Positions 23,813 through 33,768 of a DNA stretch of 64,000 nucleotides are shown piece by piece. Source of the stretch: Ischnura elegans (lineage: Eukaryota > Arthropoda > Insecta > Odonata > Coenagrionidae). The notes under the pieces were generated by a model, which saw only the letters and a program-made list of their open reading frames with translations, was not told the origin of the DNA and did not search any database. Numbering within the stretch: the stretch's first letter is position 1; every line of letters begins with the position of its first letter. The DNA is taken from positions 806,001 to 870,000 of the forward strand of contig NC_060254.1 of NCBI RefSeq assembly GCF_921293095.1, given 5' to 3'. The translations under genes and the position numbers were made by a program.

Positions 23813-24680
23813 GTATGTTCTGAAAGTAAAGCAATTACTTTTTTTTTAAAGAAGTTGATTGAACAGATTTTTACAAACACTCAATTAAATTCTTTAAATC
23901 ACTGTCCTTGGACCAGTACACATTTTTCATAGCTACTCTGACATGACCAGTTCCAGCCCTGGAAGACTTCTTCAGGGATCCCTGGCAAGGTCTTTGTCAT
24001 GGGTGATTGGAACTCTTCTAAGGACAAAAAAATGGGTTAATTTCAAGGCTGCCTTTATCCGAGGGATCAGGGAGAAGTCTACTGGGGTGACTTCAGGACT
24101 ATAGGGGGGAAGGGCCAGCTTTTGAACCTGGTATTTGGGCAGGAAATTGCGGACTTGTAGTGTGTAGTTGAGATGAAGTAGCTAGGTAGCAGAGATGTCT
24201 TTTGTCATCCTGAGCCTTTTTTGGAATCTTTACAGCCCATTCCTAGTTGGATATAAGGGGCACGTGCCCCCCATACACTTACAAAATGGACAAGATTTTT
24301 AGTACAGTTATCATTACATTCATTTTGTTTTGTGTATTTTGGAGACTTAATCATGTAATTTCATATGAATAAGTTTCACATTAAAATACAGAAAAGATTT
24401 CATACAGTAATTGTGTATGTTGTTTTTAATCTCAAAAATGAGAAGATGGTTTGCCTGTCAGGCACCCCACCACCCCAGAAAAAAATCCTGCATCCGCCCT
24501 TGAGCCCATTCATGTAATAGGCAGCTTTAATTGTCTATCCTTAAGGACAAAAAATACTCATAGATCACTCCTTTACTGTCGAAAAAGACAATGAGCACTG
24601 ATTTCACTTTTGATTCGCTCGTACTAGCCTTTTTGGGTGAGAACCTCTTCCTGGCCCTCCTTTAAGGCCTTTAACCACCT
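23813..24680 (-). pseudogene. mariner-type transposase remnant
   Basis: The minus strand preserves two blocks of a mariner-family DD34D transposase: VLIVFFDSKGVIYEYF near 24570, containing an Asp of the catalytic triad, and SPEVTPVDFSLIPRIK near 24080, corresponding to the YSPDLAPCDFFLF region. Further downstream FQGWNWSCQSSYEKCV matches the usual C-terminal end. Stops and frame changes abound, and a hAT-like MITE (24243-24503) is inserted between the blocks. The 5' part beyond 24680 is less clear. Mariner transposases cut and paste at TA; this copy is inactive. Confidence 0.75.
24243..24503. mobile_element. hAT-like MITE with perfect 8-bp TSD
   Basis: A 261-bp non-coding insertion flanked by GCCCATTC on both sides (24235-24242 and 24504-24511), a perfect 8-bp target duplication typical of hAT elements. 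The left end reads CTAGTTGGATATAAGGGGC. The right end complement reads TCAAGGGCGGATGCAGGAT, a diverged form of the GGCGGAT-containing termini seen elsewhere in the window. It interrupts the mariner transposase, so it is younger. Confidence 0.8.
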
Positions 24681-24979
24681 CAACAGTAGTACATAGTAGG
24701 ACAGAAAAGTCTCTGGAAGCCTCATGAATCATTATGTTGGTCTCTTCAAGAAATCTTTTCAGTTCAGCACAACACTTAAACTTAGCTCGATCGTTCTGCC
24801 GCTTCCACAGCTTGGAGAGCACTAAGACTGGTTTTAAGACAAAGCTTAGAGTCCACCTCACCTACTTCAAGTTGTTTGATACCACTGCAACCAAAAGGAG
24901 CAGCGCAAGAAATTAAATTGCATTAATTTTGGAAAGTATCCATTATCCTTGTTGTAAAATGATTTCTGTTGCATGGTCT

Positions 24980-26426
24980 CAGTGGCGGATCCAGAATAGG
25001 GAAAAGGGGGGCTAGATGGTAGGCCTGGGGGGTAACCTCCCAGCAGTGCTAGGGGTCTGAACAAAATTACCATTTATCTAAACAGTTCCTCACCATCTAA
25101 GACATTTCTCTTCCCAACCGATCCATTCTATGTCAGCAAAGCCTTGAATACATTCTCTAACAAATGGTCTTCAGGATTAAAAAAAATCCCCATCCATATC
25201 TTGAAGGCAGTCAAAGATTATATGTACATATGACCCCCTAGCTCACATAATTAATGCTACCCTTGCTGAAGGTCATTTCCCTAACTACCTGAAATTAGCC
25301 TATGTTAACCCTATCCACAAAAAAGGTCCTCATGCTGACCCTAACAATTACCGGCCAATATCAGTGCCTCCTAGTCTTTCCAAAATTTTTCTCAATCGTC
25401 TCACAAACTTTCTTAAGTCATTCCACCTTTAAGACCAAGCCCAGCATGGCTTCTTAGCTGGGAAATCCACCACCATTACCACATTTCAGCTACTTAGCCA
25501 TATCCACAAGGCCCTTGATAGGGGAAATGCTACACTAAGGATCTTCTATGATCTTAGTAAGGCCTTTGATAGTGTCAATCATAAGATACTATTCTCCAAA
25601 CTCTCAAGGCTAGGGATTACGGGCAATGCCCTGCTTTGGATAAAATCTTTCCTCTCCAACTGGCAGCAGCAAGTAAAATATTGCTACCAATCAGACACTG
25701 GCACTAACATAACTCTATCTAAACCACTTCAAGTATGCCAAGGTGTCCCCCAAGGCTCAATACTTGGACCCCTGCTCTATATAATTTTTATAAATGACCC
25801 CTCCACATTCAATTTCAGCTGGTAAGGTACTTCTCTATGCTGATGATACCTCCAGTCTTTTAGTCAAAAAATTCAGCTGAACTAGGAGATATTTCCCAAA
25901 CCTCAATCTCAGATATGAGCTTCAAATTGGTGCAATACAAATGTACTCAACATTAACTCCCATAAATCTCTTCACCTGCAGTTCCACCACAAAAGGTACC
26001 CACCCACGTCCAGCTTCTTACTTTGTTTAAATGATAATATCCTCATCAGATCTCATTCTGTCAAGTTTCTTGGTCTAGTAATCAATGAAAACCTGGACTG
26101 GTCTGACCACATACAGAACACCATGCAAAAAAATCACTCTTGGAATCTTCCTAATTAGAAAACTAGCCCTAATTGTCACTCTGGACACCCTGGAACTCCT
26201 ATTTCACTCAAAAATCCAATCTCACATCTCATACACCATTTTATTCTGAGGAAATGACCTTTCCCAAAAGATATTTTCCTTCAAAAGCAGGCCATTAAGG
26301 CAATGCTTCGCCTCAAAGCTGTTTGCTATTATATATCACTTTTTTTCTCCCTTTGAGGATTTCTTATCATTATTATTATAAGTGGATACCAAAGGGGCCT
26401 CTAGCCTCTCTCTGGAACCACCACTG
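24980..26426. mobile_element. hAT-like non-autonomous element carrying a nested LINE
   Basis: Ends are CAGTGGCGGATCCAGA on the left and the complement of CAGTGGTGGTTCCAGAG on the right. Flanks are CATGGTCT (24972-24979) and CATGGTTT (26427-26434), an 8-bp target duplication with one mismatch. The left 110 bp also match, in inverted orientation, the MITE at 33769-34069 (shared GAACAAAATTACCATT and GGTAACCTC). Most of the interior is a LINE fragment (25083-26330), so the original MITE was a few hundred bp and was later expanded. Confidence 0.7.
25083..26330 (+). pseudogene. LINE reverse transcriptase pseudogene
   Basis: On the + strand, broken frames give NNYRPISVPPSLSKIF, then QHGFLAGKSTTITTFQLL, then RIFYDLSKAFDSVNH, GVPQGSILGPLLYIIFIND and a degraded ADD box, then VKFLGLVINENLDWSDHI. 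These are palm and thumb motifs of a jockey/CR1-like non-LTR polymerase in correct order. Several stop codons and frame changes are present, and EN and the 5' part are absent. It sits inside the hAT-like element at 24980-26426. Confidence 0.85.
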
Positions 26427-26439
26427 CATGGTTTTGAAA

Positions 26440-26570
26440 GCTCAAAATGTTTTCAAATTTTGCTTATGAGTATTGTGGCAATTTCTGTTCTTTAACAAAC
26501 ATAACAATAAGAGTTAATCACTTTAAAGACCTGGGAGTAATCTGTGATAACAGGTCATCATTGAACCCTT
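26440..26570 (+). pseudogene. Small LINE RT fragment
   Basis: The + strand reads NHFKDLGVICDNRSSLNPY, a typical post-palm LINE motif (DLGV-x-D-x-x-L-x-x-x-x-H). It stops at a TA microsatellite at 26571. The final 30 bp (26541-26570) reappear inverted at 27009-27038. Confidence 0.55.
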
Positions 26571-26589
26571 ATATATATATATATATACT

Positions 26590-26825
26590 ACTTCATTCAT
26601 TCACACGACGCCTTAAGCGCAAATATGCATATAAATTCACAGGTAAGGAAAGAAAGGGAAAGGAACATGGAATAGAAAAAGGACAAGGACAACGGTGCTG
26701 TGGTAGATGGAAAAAGCCAGAAATCAGAGGGTAAAAATGCGGCCTGGCTGGGACTCGAACCCAGAACCTCCTGGTTGCCGGCCAGGTGCTCTACCAGGAC
26801 GCTTAGATTTACCATGATTTCGGCG
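26590..26825 (-). mobile_element. tRNA-derived SINE with Ala-like anticodon arm
   Basis: Minus strand. The head has an A-box-like TGGTAGAGCACCTGG, an anticodon arm CCTGG-loop-CCAGG whose 7-nt loop places GGC at the anticodon (alanine-type), and a T arm CTGGGTTCGAGTCCCAG with a perfect B box. The acceptor stem does not close. After the head come the body and a TA-rich tail shared with 3752-3890. This is the best-preserved copy in the window and defines the family. Confidence 0.75.
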
Positions 26826-27008
26826 GGGGTTTATATACAGTAAACTCCCTTTGCTTTGGCCCACAAGAGTAACCAATAGATGGCACTGGGGCAGCTCACC
26901 ACTCACCAGCAGAAGGAATGGACGAGGACACAAGGATGAAAGGAAAGATACACACTCACACGATAGCAGGAAAGAGACAGGAACATGCGTTTCGGGGCAC
27001 ATATATAC

Positions 27009-27038
27009 AAGGATTCAATGATGACCTGTTATCACAGA
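27009..27038. repeat. Inverted copy of 26541-26570
   Basis: Thirty bases that are the reverse complement of 26541-26570 with one mismatch, both next to TA microsatellites. Together they bracket the SINE and about 180 bp beyond its head. This could reflect recombination or template switching between the TA tracts. Confidence 0.8.
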
Positions 27039-27383
27039 TATATATATATATCGGCGAGGTAAATAACATAAAAAACCCTAGGATAGGCAGTATCAGAACA
27101 CACAAGATTGTGACGTTACGTCGTAAATCTAGTTGATTGTTCACGTAAGCCCAGACAAGGGAAATACTCCAACCGTCGGTCACATGCTGGATCAGGGAAA
27201 AACTCCACAAACAAGAAAAACAGCTCACAAGAAAAAGGTAGCCAAAAATAATTTACAAGTTATTACCGTTCGATATCTATTCAAAATAGAGTATTCAAAA
27301 ATCAGAAGTATTACAGAAAACAATGATAGTAATTCATGATCCCAGAGGAAACATTACCAGCTAAATACCAGCAGAATAATTGC

Positions 27384-27880
27384 TCAAAATTTGCCATGTC
27401 TCACTAGACATGTGTCTCCGACCAGCCCACGAGCAGAAGAGAGATTGCCTATGCAAGGCGAGACAGGATTTGAGGGGAGGGATTCTTCCAGGGAGTGGAG
27501 GGGTAGCCAGGCGAATTCAACTACTGCCCACTGATGCGTCACTGCCCCTGCAGAAACGGCCGCTCCGCAAAACACCATTCCCTGGTTTTGAGACAACAGC
27601 ATACCAGCCAGAATTTTCCCCTCAACTTCTGGGTTGGAGACATCAGTTGAATCAGAGGGATATTCATTGGAACACATGGAGGGGAAGGAGATACTGGGGT
27701 GAGGTGTTGGAGGGAGAGAGAGTTGTGATAGGACAATGGTAAAACTTCTCCCTCCAAGTGCAATACTAAAGCCTTAGCACCGATTTCCCCTTGCTTGCCA
27801 AGGAGTAAGTATTTCTCCGCAGTAGTCCTATATAAGTCTTGCATTGCAGGTAGGTTGGTTCGGGGTTGTTTCGGGGCTGT
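27384..27880. other. No gene recognised
   Basis: Overlapping open frames of about 100 codons occur on both strands, but they are mutually incompatible and show no known domain. This is likely transposon-derived sequence next to the Penelope-like element. Confidence 0.4.
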
Positions 27881-28050
27881 TTCAGAGGCTGATTCCAGAG
27901 GCAGAGTTTCCAGAGGCAGGGTTTACAGAGACAGGATTTTCCAGAGACAGGATTTTGCAGAGACAGGATTTTGCTACAGGGTCCTTTTGCGCGAAAAATC
28001 CTTTGCGCGAAAAAACCTTAGCGCGAAAAGTTCTTGGCGGGAGAAGTTCT
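27881..28050. repeat. Two short tandem repeat arrays
   Basis: 27881-27975 is an array of about five imperfect units around CCAGAGACAGGATTTT, period 18-20 bp. It is followed at 27985-28050 by three or four units around TTGCGCGAAAAATCC, period 16-17 bp. They adjoin each other and the 3' side of the Penelope-like element. Confidence 0.75.
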
Positions 28051-28378
28051 GCGGATAAGTTCGGAGGAAGTTCGAGGAATTTCTGGGGGGGGTACCAGAA
28101 ATTTTTGGGGGGGGCAACACTTAAAAAATGCCACAAGATAAAGGTTAGAAACTCACACTCACTAAATTTTCGGTGGCATTACCACCTTCCTCGGAGTTAG
28201 GTAAAAGACTGTAGGTAGAGGGTAAAGGATAGCTGAGGGAAGGGGAAATAGAGGGGAGGTAGGGTCCAAAGAGGGGGGGAAAAGAAGTGGGTTGAGGCAA
28301 TTAAGGGATTAGCGGTGGATGTTTAAGCCGGGAGGAATAAATGCTTTGAATAGCCAAATGTAACTTAATTCAATAGAA

Positions 28379-29860
28379 TTAAGTTTGAGTGGGTGGTCTG
28401 TGGGGGGAAGGGAGGCTAAAACAAACATTGTAGCAATCATTGAATTGACGCTGATGAGTGGCCGCATGTTTCGCCGCCGGGAAGGACGCAAAGTCAGAGG
28501 AAGTGCATGATGCTCTGTGGTTATTGATTCTAAGGTTAAGGGGAGTTGAGGATTTGCCTATATAAAAGGAGGGACAGTGCTTGCATTGAATAAGGTAAAC
28601 TACATTTTTTGAAGTACAGGAGGCCGCAGGAGGTGGTGGTAGGTAGGAGACGAGATGACTGGGGATAGAAGGAGGGGTAAAAATTGGGCAGGTCTTACAT
28701 CTAGGACAACCGCAGGGCGAAGGTGTGCTAATGGGAGTAGTGGGTGACTTCTGTAAGGGGTTAGTTGAGCGGAATAAATTTAAAAGGTTTGCAGGTCGTC
28801 TGAATGTGACAGTAGGGGGTTTGGCAAAAAGATTGGCTGTCGACTTATTGTTTTTTAGAATAGGGAAGAGGTCTTTAAGGATAGATTGCAGGGATTGTAT
28901 TCCAGGAAAGTAAGTGGTGCAGAGGGAAAGGTCTTGTGGTTTGTTTCTATTGCACGGTTCTGGGGGGCATTTGTGTTTGAGAATTTTTTTACGTAGGAGG
29001 GACTCTGGGTAGCCTCTCTGGAGGAGGGAACGGTGAAGGTTGTGAAGAAAATTATTTAAGGCATCAGGATTATTACAGATACGGTGGCCTCGAATGGAAA
29101 GGGAATAGGGAAGGGAGCGTTTAGTGTGGGAAGGATGACAACTGCTGAAATGAAGGTACTGCTGCTTATTCGTGGGTTTTACATGGACAGAGGTGAGAAA
29201 TTTGTTGTTGACAAGAGAGATATTGACATCAAGGAAGGTAATCTGGGAATTAGAAATGGCTGAGGTGAAAGAAAGAGAGGATGAGGAATTGAGAGTAGCA
29301 ATAAAATTTTCGAGGGAATCATTACCATGTGGCCATAGGAGGAATATGTCATCAATAAATCTGAGCCAAAGGAGGGGTTTCAATGGATATTGGGAAAGGA
29401 AAATTTGTTCAAAGTGGCCTAGGTAGAGGTTTGCATAGGAGGGACTGAATCTACTACCCATTGAGCAACCTTTGATCTGTAAATAATGCTTATTATTAAA
29501 TGAGAACGAATTGTGCGTTAGGACGATATTAGTTAGGTCTAAGAGGAAGTCGGTGCTAGGGGTATGAGGAGTTGGGCGTTGGGAAAGGAAGTGGCGGAGG
29601 GAGGAAAGACCTTCAGAATGAGGAATTGATGTGTAGAGAGAAGTGACATCTATGGTGGCCATGGCAATTTGGGTGTCAGGAGGAATTTGGGTGGATTGGA
29701 GACGGTCTAGGAAGTTATATGTGTCTTTGATATGGGATGGTAGAGACAAAACTAGTGGTTGGAGGTAATAGTCAATGAAAGCGGATATTCTTTCCGTGGG
29801 TGAGTTGCAAGATGAGACAATAGGACGGCCAGGGTGGTTGGGTTTATGTATTTTTGGCAA
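28379..29860 (-). CDS. Penelope-like RT core and GIY-YIG endonuclease
   Basis: An open frame of 493 codons. From the N side it has PKIHKPNHPGRPIVSS, then ATIDVTSLYTSIPH (first catalytic Asp), KGCSMGSRFSPSYANLYLG, and LRFIDDIFLLWPHG (catalytic Asp pair). Then come a Cys-rich linker CGCPRCKTC and a GIY-YIG endonuclease (VVYLIQCKHCPSFYIGKS, then LRINNHRASC). This RT-linker-EN order defines Penelope-like elements. The frame stays open upstream of its nominal start, so the 5' boundary is a frameshift and not a true initiation codon. All catalytic motifs seen are intact. Confidence 0.85.
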   Translation of the reverse strand: MPKIHKPNHPGRPIVSSCNSPTERISAFIDYYLQPLVLSLPSHIKDTYNFLDRLQSTQIPPDTQIAMATIDVTSLYTSIPHSEGLSSLRHFLSQRPTPHTPSTDFLLDLTNIVLTHNSFSFNNKHYLQIKGCSMGSRFSPSYANLYLGHFEQIFLSQYPLKPLLWLRFIDDIFLLWPHGNDSLENFIATLNSSSSLSFTSAISNSQITFLDVNISLVNNKFLTSVHVKPTNKQQYLHFSSCHPSHTKRSLPYSLSIRGHRICNNPDALNNFLHNLHRSLLQRGYPESLLRKKILKHKCPPEPCNRNKPQDLSLCTTYFPGIQSLQSILKDLFPILKNNKSTANLFAKPPTVTFRRPANLLNLFRSTNPLQKSPTTPISTPSPCGCPRCKTCPIFTPPSIPSHLVSYLPPPPAASCTSKNVVYLIQCKHCPSFYIGKSSTPLNLRINNHRASCTSSDFASFPAAKHAATHQRQFNDCYNVCFSLPSPHRPPTQT

Positions 29861-29879
29861 AATGTAAAAATGTGGAGTA

Positions 29880-30769
29880 TGTGGGTTTGGGGGGAAAGGA
29901 TGGAGATGTCAGACGAAGAGAAGCCTTCCGGTGGGGCATGTTCCTTGAGAAAAGACTTGATATTTTCTTGGAAGGTGGGGTTAGGGTCATGAGGCATGAG
30001 TGTGTATGAGGAGGTATCAGTCAGTTGTCTTTCAGCTTCCTTAATGTAATCAGAAGTGTTCAGGAGAACTACTGTGGATCCTTTGTCAGCTGAGGTTATG
30101 ACTATACATATCAGGATTGTGGATGAGTTTTCAGAGGGCAATGTTCTCCGATTGAGAAAGGTTGGGTTTGGGCTGAAGAGATTTTAGGAAAGAATGGTTG
30201 CAGACTTTTGAAAGCAGCAGATCTATAAAAATTTCAATTGGGTGGCCGGTTGGGAGAGGTTTAGGTTCATGGGTCGAGGATGGTCGAAACCTGGAAAGGG
30301 CACTATGGGGAGGAATTGGAGTATTAAGTTCTTTCTGTGTATCCCAAAAGGCTTTCCACCTTAGATTTCTGCAAAATTGCATAATATCTGTGACTAAGGG
30401 GACATGGCGCACTTTAGGGGTGGGAGAGAAGGAAAGGCCTTTGCTGAGGAGGGAAAGTTCTTTGTTTAAGGAGGCAGATGATAGATTGATCACTGGGATG
30501 TTTTCATTTTGACACTCAAGCTCATGGCTTTGGGAGGGGGGGCGTCGAAATTGTTCTCTCTCTGGCAGTCGTCTCGGTGGAGACCAAAGTTGCTGTGGAG
30601 GTGGCGGAGGAAGATTAAATAGGGTGGCTAAATCAGGTCTGTAGAGATGTAGAGGAGGTGGGGAGGGAATGACCACAGCTTTATTGAAAGGTAAAGACAA
30701 CCCGACTTGAAAATGAGACGCACAAAGGGAGGAGAGCTTTCTTAGGGATTTAGTTCGGCGGAGTTCCAA
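29880..30769 (-). pseudogene. Penelope-like N-terminal part, frameshifted
   Basis: Two overlapping frames continue the element upstream. 30131-30769 encodes a Pro-rich start and a helical segment ending LLLSKVCNHSFLKSLQPKPNLSQSE. 29752-30141 encodes TSADKGSTVVLLNTSDYIKEAERQL, the conserved start of the Penelope RT. A frame change near 30135 separates them. A second, near a run of six Gs on the + strand at about 29889-29894, separates the latter from the RT core. The G-run shift could be a sequencing error. Confidence 0.75.
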
Positions 30770-30784
30770 TGAGCGGCGGGATGC

Positions 30785-31126
30785 ATGGAGTATTTCATTT
30801 ATATTGCATTAGGTATTTTCCCCATTGGACTTCATGTGAAATACCCTCTCTCTGACCTCCCTCCACACCTACGGCCATTCCTTCATGCTTTTTCCTTCCA
30901 ACAATCATTTCTTCTTTGTTGTTTTATTCGTGATCAATATGATGTGTTAACTAAAACACTCCATAATTCTATCAAAAATTTAATTAATAATATTTCTGTG
31001 ACAGCACCACATCTACTCAATAATATAAATAAGACTAATTGTAAGTGCCCAACTCTGTTCACATTTGTATCCTTTGGAGCTCCAACAGTTACATATGTAC
31101 ATCATAATTCTCAGTACCATTTTTAA
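30785..31126 (+). other. Unassigned 113-codon open frame
   Basis: An ATG-initiated open frame on the opposite strand to the Penelope-like element, starting at that element's 5' border. It begins with a hydrophobic stretch (FIYIALGIFPIGLH) and has no domain I recognise. It could be chance, given the AT-rich context. I do not assign a function. Confidence 0.2.
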
Positions 31127-31201
31127 GGAACAACTATACTTTTTTCTTAACAATATTCTATGATCTGAGAGAAAACAATGCAAATAATATCATATTGTAG
31201 G

Positions 31202-31341
31202 CAAGGTCAGATCGACAATTTTTTCTGGGGGGGCAATAACACAAAATGACAAATATAAATAAAAACAAATGTAATGACAATGGGACCATATATTTTAAGC
31301 ATCTGGGGGGGAGGTCACGTGCCCCCCTAAATCCGCCTGTG
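31202..31341. mobile_element. Short hAT-like MITE, decayed
   Basis: A 140-bp insertion with G-run/C-run ends: CAAGGTCAGATCG on the left and the complement of CACAGGCGGATTTAGGGGG on the right. Candidate 8-bp flanks are ATTGTAGG and ATTGTCAG, which match at six positions. It resembles the other hAT-type MITEs in the window but is older or less certain. Confidence 0.5.
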
Positions 31342-31429
31342 ATTGTCAGTACATCTCAATGACTTTATGCCATTATTTTAAGTAGCTGTTTTGGCTTATT
31401 TCCGCATTTCCTGATTTCTACTGGTTAAT

Positions 31430-31530
31430 AAACATTATTATTATTATTAAGAGCAAAGGAGCACAGTGGGTATAACATTGGGCAGCTAATCTAAGGGCCC
31501 CAGATTCAAACCAGGGTGAGTCAGTCAAAT
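31430..31530 (+). mobile_element. ATT-tailed LINE end and tRNA-like segment
   Basis: An ATTATTATTATTA tract near 31434 ends a + strand sequence in the way LINE 3' ends do here. It is followed by a tRNA-like stretch, AGTGGGTATAAC (A-box-like) and AGATTCAAACC (B-box-like). The tRNA-like piece is interrupted by the TIR element that starts at 31532. Confidence 0.4.
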
Positions 31531-32189
31531 ACCCTACAAACACAAAAAAGATCAAATCTGTATTTTAGGGAGATTTCATAATACATCAAATCTAGATTTC
31601 CAAATCCTTTTTAAATACGGATTAAATCTGTTTCCGAAGGTTCTGCGCCACTAGCGGCGCTAGCGTCGATGACGTGATTTTGCAAAATGGCCGAAACATT
31701 AGTGATGAACTGTGAAAGTGTGTTTTGTTATTGTTACTAAATGACTGGTTTTGACCGACACGAGCTGCATATGGTTTATTTGCTCCATTATCTGTTATAT
31801 TTTTCCTTAATATCCATCGATTGCATAAGTATCGTATTTGCACCTCACAGTAACCTGGATCTTCCGTATGTAGTGAACTTTATCATTCAATATACATGCA
31901 TAGTTTTTTTAAACCATATTCCATTACGTTGGTGCACATTTATCTATTACGTTGGTTCATTATGAGCTTCATTTTATGACTGTATCGTAATGTTTCAATT
32001 TGTAAAGTGCCTCTGAAAATAGTAACGAGGGATGGTCTTGTCAACAAAAACGACGACGAGGAGAAATATTTCGTTTCCCAATGTTATTCGGTGGGCTTAT
32101 TGAACCCTGAAGTCTGAACTCCGTTTCCATAATTCCCTTCAGATTCCTTCTTTTGAACCTGGTTTCTCCATTAACTTTTTTCTTACTAA

Positions 32190-32560
32190 GCCCATGGTTG
32201 AACTGTGCTTTTAGTGTCCTCAGGTATGTTAACTTCAATGGCTTTGTTATTATGAACTTGTTTTCTAACTGAACCTTGCAATATAAAAATTTTATCATTT
32301 CTCTCCCTAAAAATTCACTAGAGTGACCGTTATTGGGCCCATGGTTAAACTGTGACTTCAATGGGCTCACTTATATTGACTTAAATGGCTTTGTTTTTAT
32401 GAATCTGCTTTCTATCTTAACCTTGTATTATAAGCATTTAACTCTGCCGTGAGTGTCGTCATGTTTGTTGATTTCAATGCCTTTGTTTTTATTGATCTGC
32501 TTTCTCCCTGAACTAGTACTTTAAAAATTTATTTTATATTGACTGCAAAGCCTTTCACTT
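32190..32560. repeat. Internal tandem repeat, about three units
   Basis: Three diverged units of roughly 110-140 bp share CTTCAATGGCTTTGTT, TATGAAC/TCTGCTTTCT and CCTTG segments. They lie inside the TIR element and have no coding potential that recurs between units. Confidence 0.65.
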
Positions 32561-32689
32561 TATCCACCTGCCACTTTTCTATGTAGTATATTGTGTTTAT
32601 CTTTCCTCCCTTTCTGGCTGTGGCAGGCCAGTGCAAGGGGCAGGAGGAGGCAAATGATGCTCAACATCAATTAGATTCATAGTAATTTG

Positions 32690-33060
32690 GAATTCATATA
32701 TAATGATAATAAAAAATACTTGTGATTTTTTAATAAAGCATCAATTACTCTATCTCATGTTTTTTAATCCATATTATTAACCTTTTTCCTCAAGTCAGTG
32801 TATTATTGCGAAGTGGTTACTTAATGTATTTTTCCACCTAAAAATCTATGACATTGAGAAGGGCACATTAAAAGCTAGTTGAATTAATAAATTATTAATT
32901 TCACTTTAATTTGAAATGCTTCGAATTTGTATGTGATATAAATAGATATTTGTACCTTTTTAATAAAATATCAATTATTATGAGTCATGTTTTCTCAATC
33001 CAAATAAACAATCTTTTTCCTTCAAGTCAGTTTATTATCGCATAGTGGTTAGTTAATTTT
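32690..33060. repeat. Internal direct repeat, two units
   Basis: Two units of about 130 bp (roughly 32700-32835 and 32940-33060) share TTTTTAATAAA, TCAATTA, CATGTTTT, CTTTTTCCT, AAGTCAGT and TAGTGGTTA-like blocks. They lie inside the TIR element. Confidence 0.7.
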
Positions 33061-33768
33061 TAAAGATTTTGCTTATTGGGTGCTTGATGATATAATTATT
33101 GTTGGAGCTAAGGGGTGAATAGGTAGAGATCTTATTGTGGTGGTCAGAGGGTTTTCCCTTCAGGGAAGCTTCCTCAATATATTTCATTAATTGTAACGCA
33201 AAGGTTCCTTGATAAAAGTTCAAATGAAAAGCAGTACTATAATGTATGCCTGGAAAATCTAGATACTGAAATCTGGATTTAATCCCTGAAAAATCTGTAT
33301 TGTGGGGCAAGATATTTCATGTATTAAATCTAGATATAATATGAGAAAAAGAGGACATAGCAACACCTTTGCAACAGATTAAATCTAGATATAATTGAGA
33401 TTTCGTGGATTTCAAAATACGTGTTTAATACAGATTTAATCCTTTCTGTGTTTGTAGGGTAACTTCAAAATAATTCTCACAGAGTGTTTTGGCCCACGGA
33501 AAGGATCTGACCTTCATTACCTGAAACTTTTCATGTCTTTGGATCATTCAGGGGTGAGCTGCAGCCAAAATGACTTTTGAATCGGCTCTTTCAACAAATT
33601 TGTCATTTTCCCAATTTTGATAGGGTTTGAAAAATAAAGAAATCTGTATTTTTCCATTTCTCAATCTACTTCGGGAGCTTTTTACTCTGGAAAATCAACA
33701 TCCTTCCCTTTCGCAGATAAGTTGATGACATCACAAACTTCTACTGGCAATGACTCGTTACCCGCTTC

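Larger units (their letters stand above)
28150..30800 (-). mobile_element. Near-complete Penelope-like element
   Basis: A minus-strand Penelope-like retroelement. From its 5' side it has a Pro-rich N-terminal region (30131-30769), the start of the RT with SADKGSTVVLL (29752-30141), and the RT core plus GIY-YIG endonuclease (28379-29860). A 3' region near 28180 carries CTGAGGAAGG and CACCGAAAATTT, the fold-forming tail found in other Penelope copies here. Penelope elements integrate by target-primed reverse transcription using GIY-YIG. Two single frame changes are the only visible lesions. The exact borders were not determined. It lies in intron 4 of the coiled-coil gene. Confidence 0.8.
31532..33459. 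mobile_element. 1.9 kb non-autonomous TIR element with TA target
   Basis: Ends are inverted repeats beginning CCCTACAAACACA and flanked by TA on both sides (31530-31531 and 33460-33461), as for Tc1/mariner-type insertion. Inside each end are many copies of an AATCTAGAT/AAATCTGTAT motif, likely transposase-binding sites. There is no transposase. A CRE-like GATGACGTGA and a short ATG frame lie near 31670. Two sets of internal repeats occur at 32190-32560 and 32690-33060. The element is probably inserted into a tRNA-like SINE. Confidence 0.7.

Noticed and set aside
26740-26815. tRNA-Ala gene
   Set aside because: B box and anticodon arm are good, but the acceptor stem does not pair and the sequence continues into a repeated SINE body.
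28440-28490. CTGATGAG near CGAAAC-like sequence, suggesting a hammerhead ribozyme in the Penelope element
   Set aside because: The two motifs are on opposite strands, so they cannot form a hammerhead core; the sequence is RT/EN coding region.
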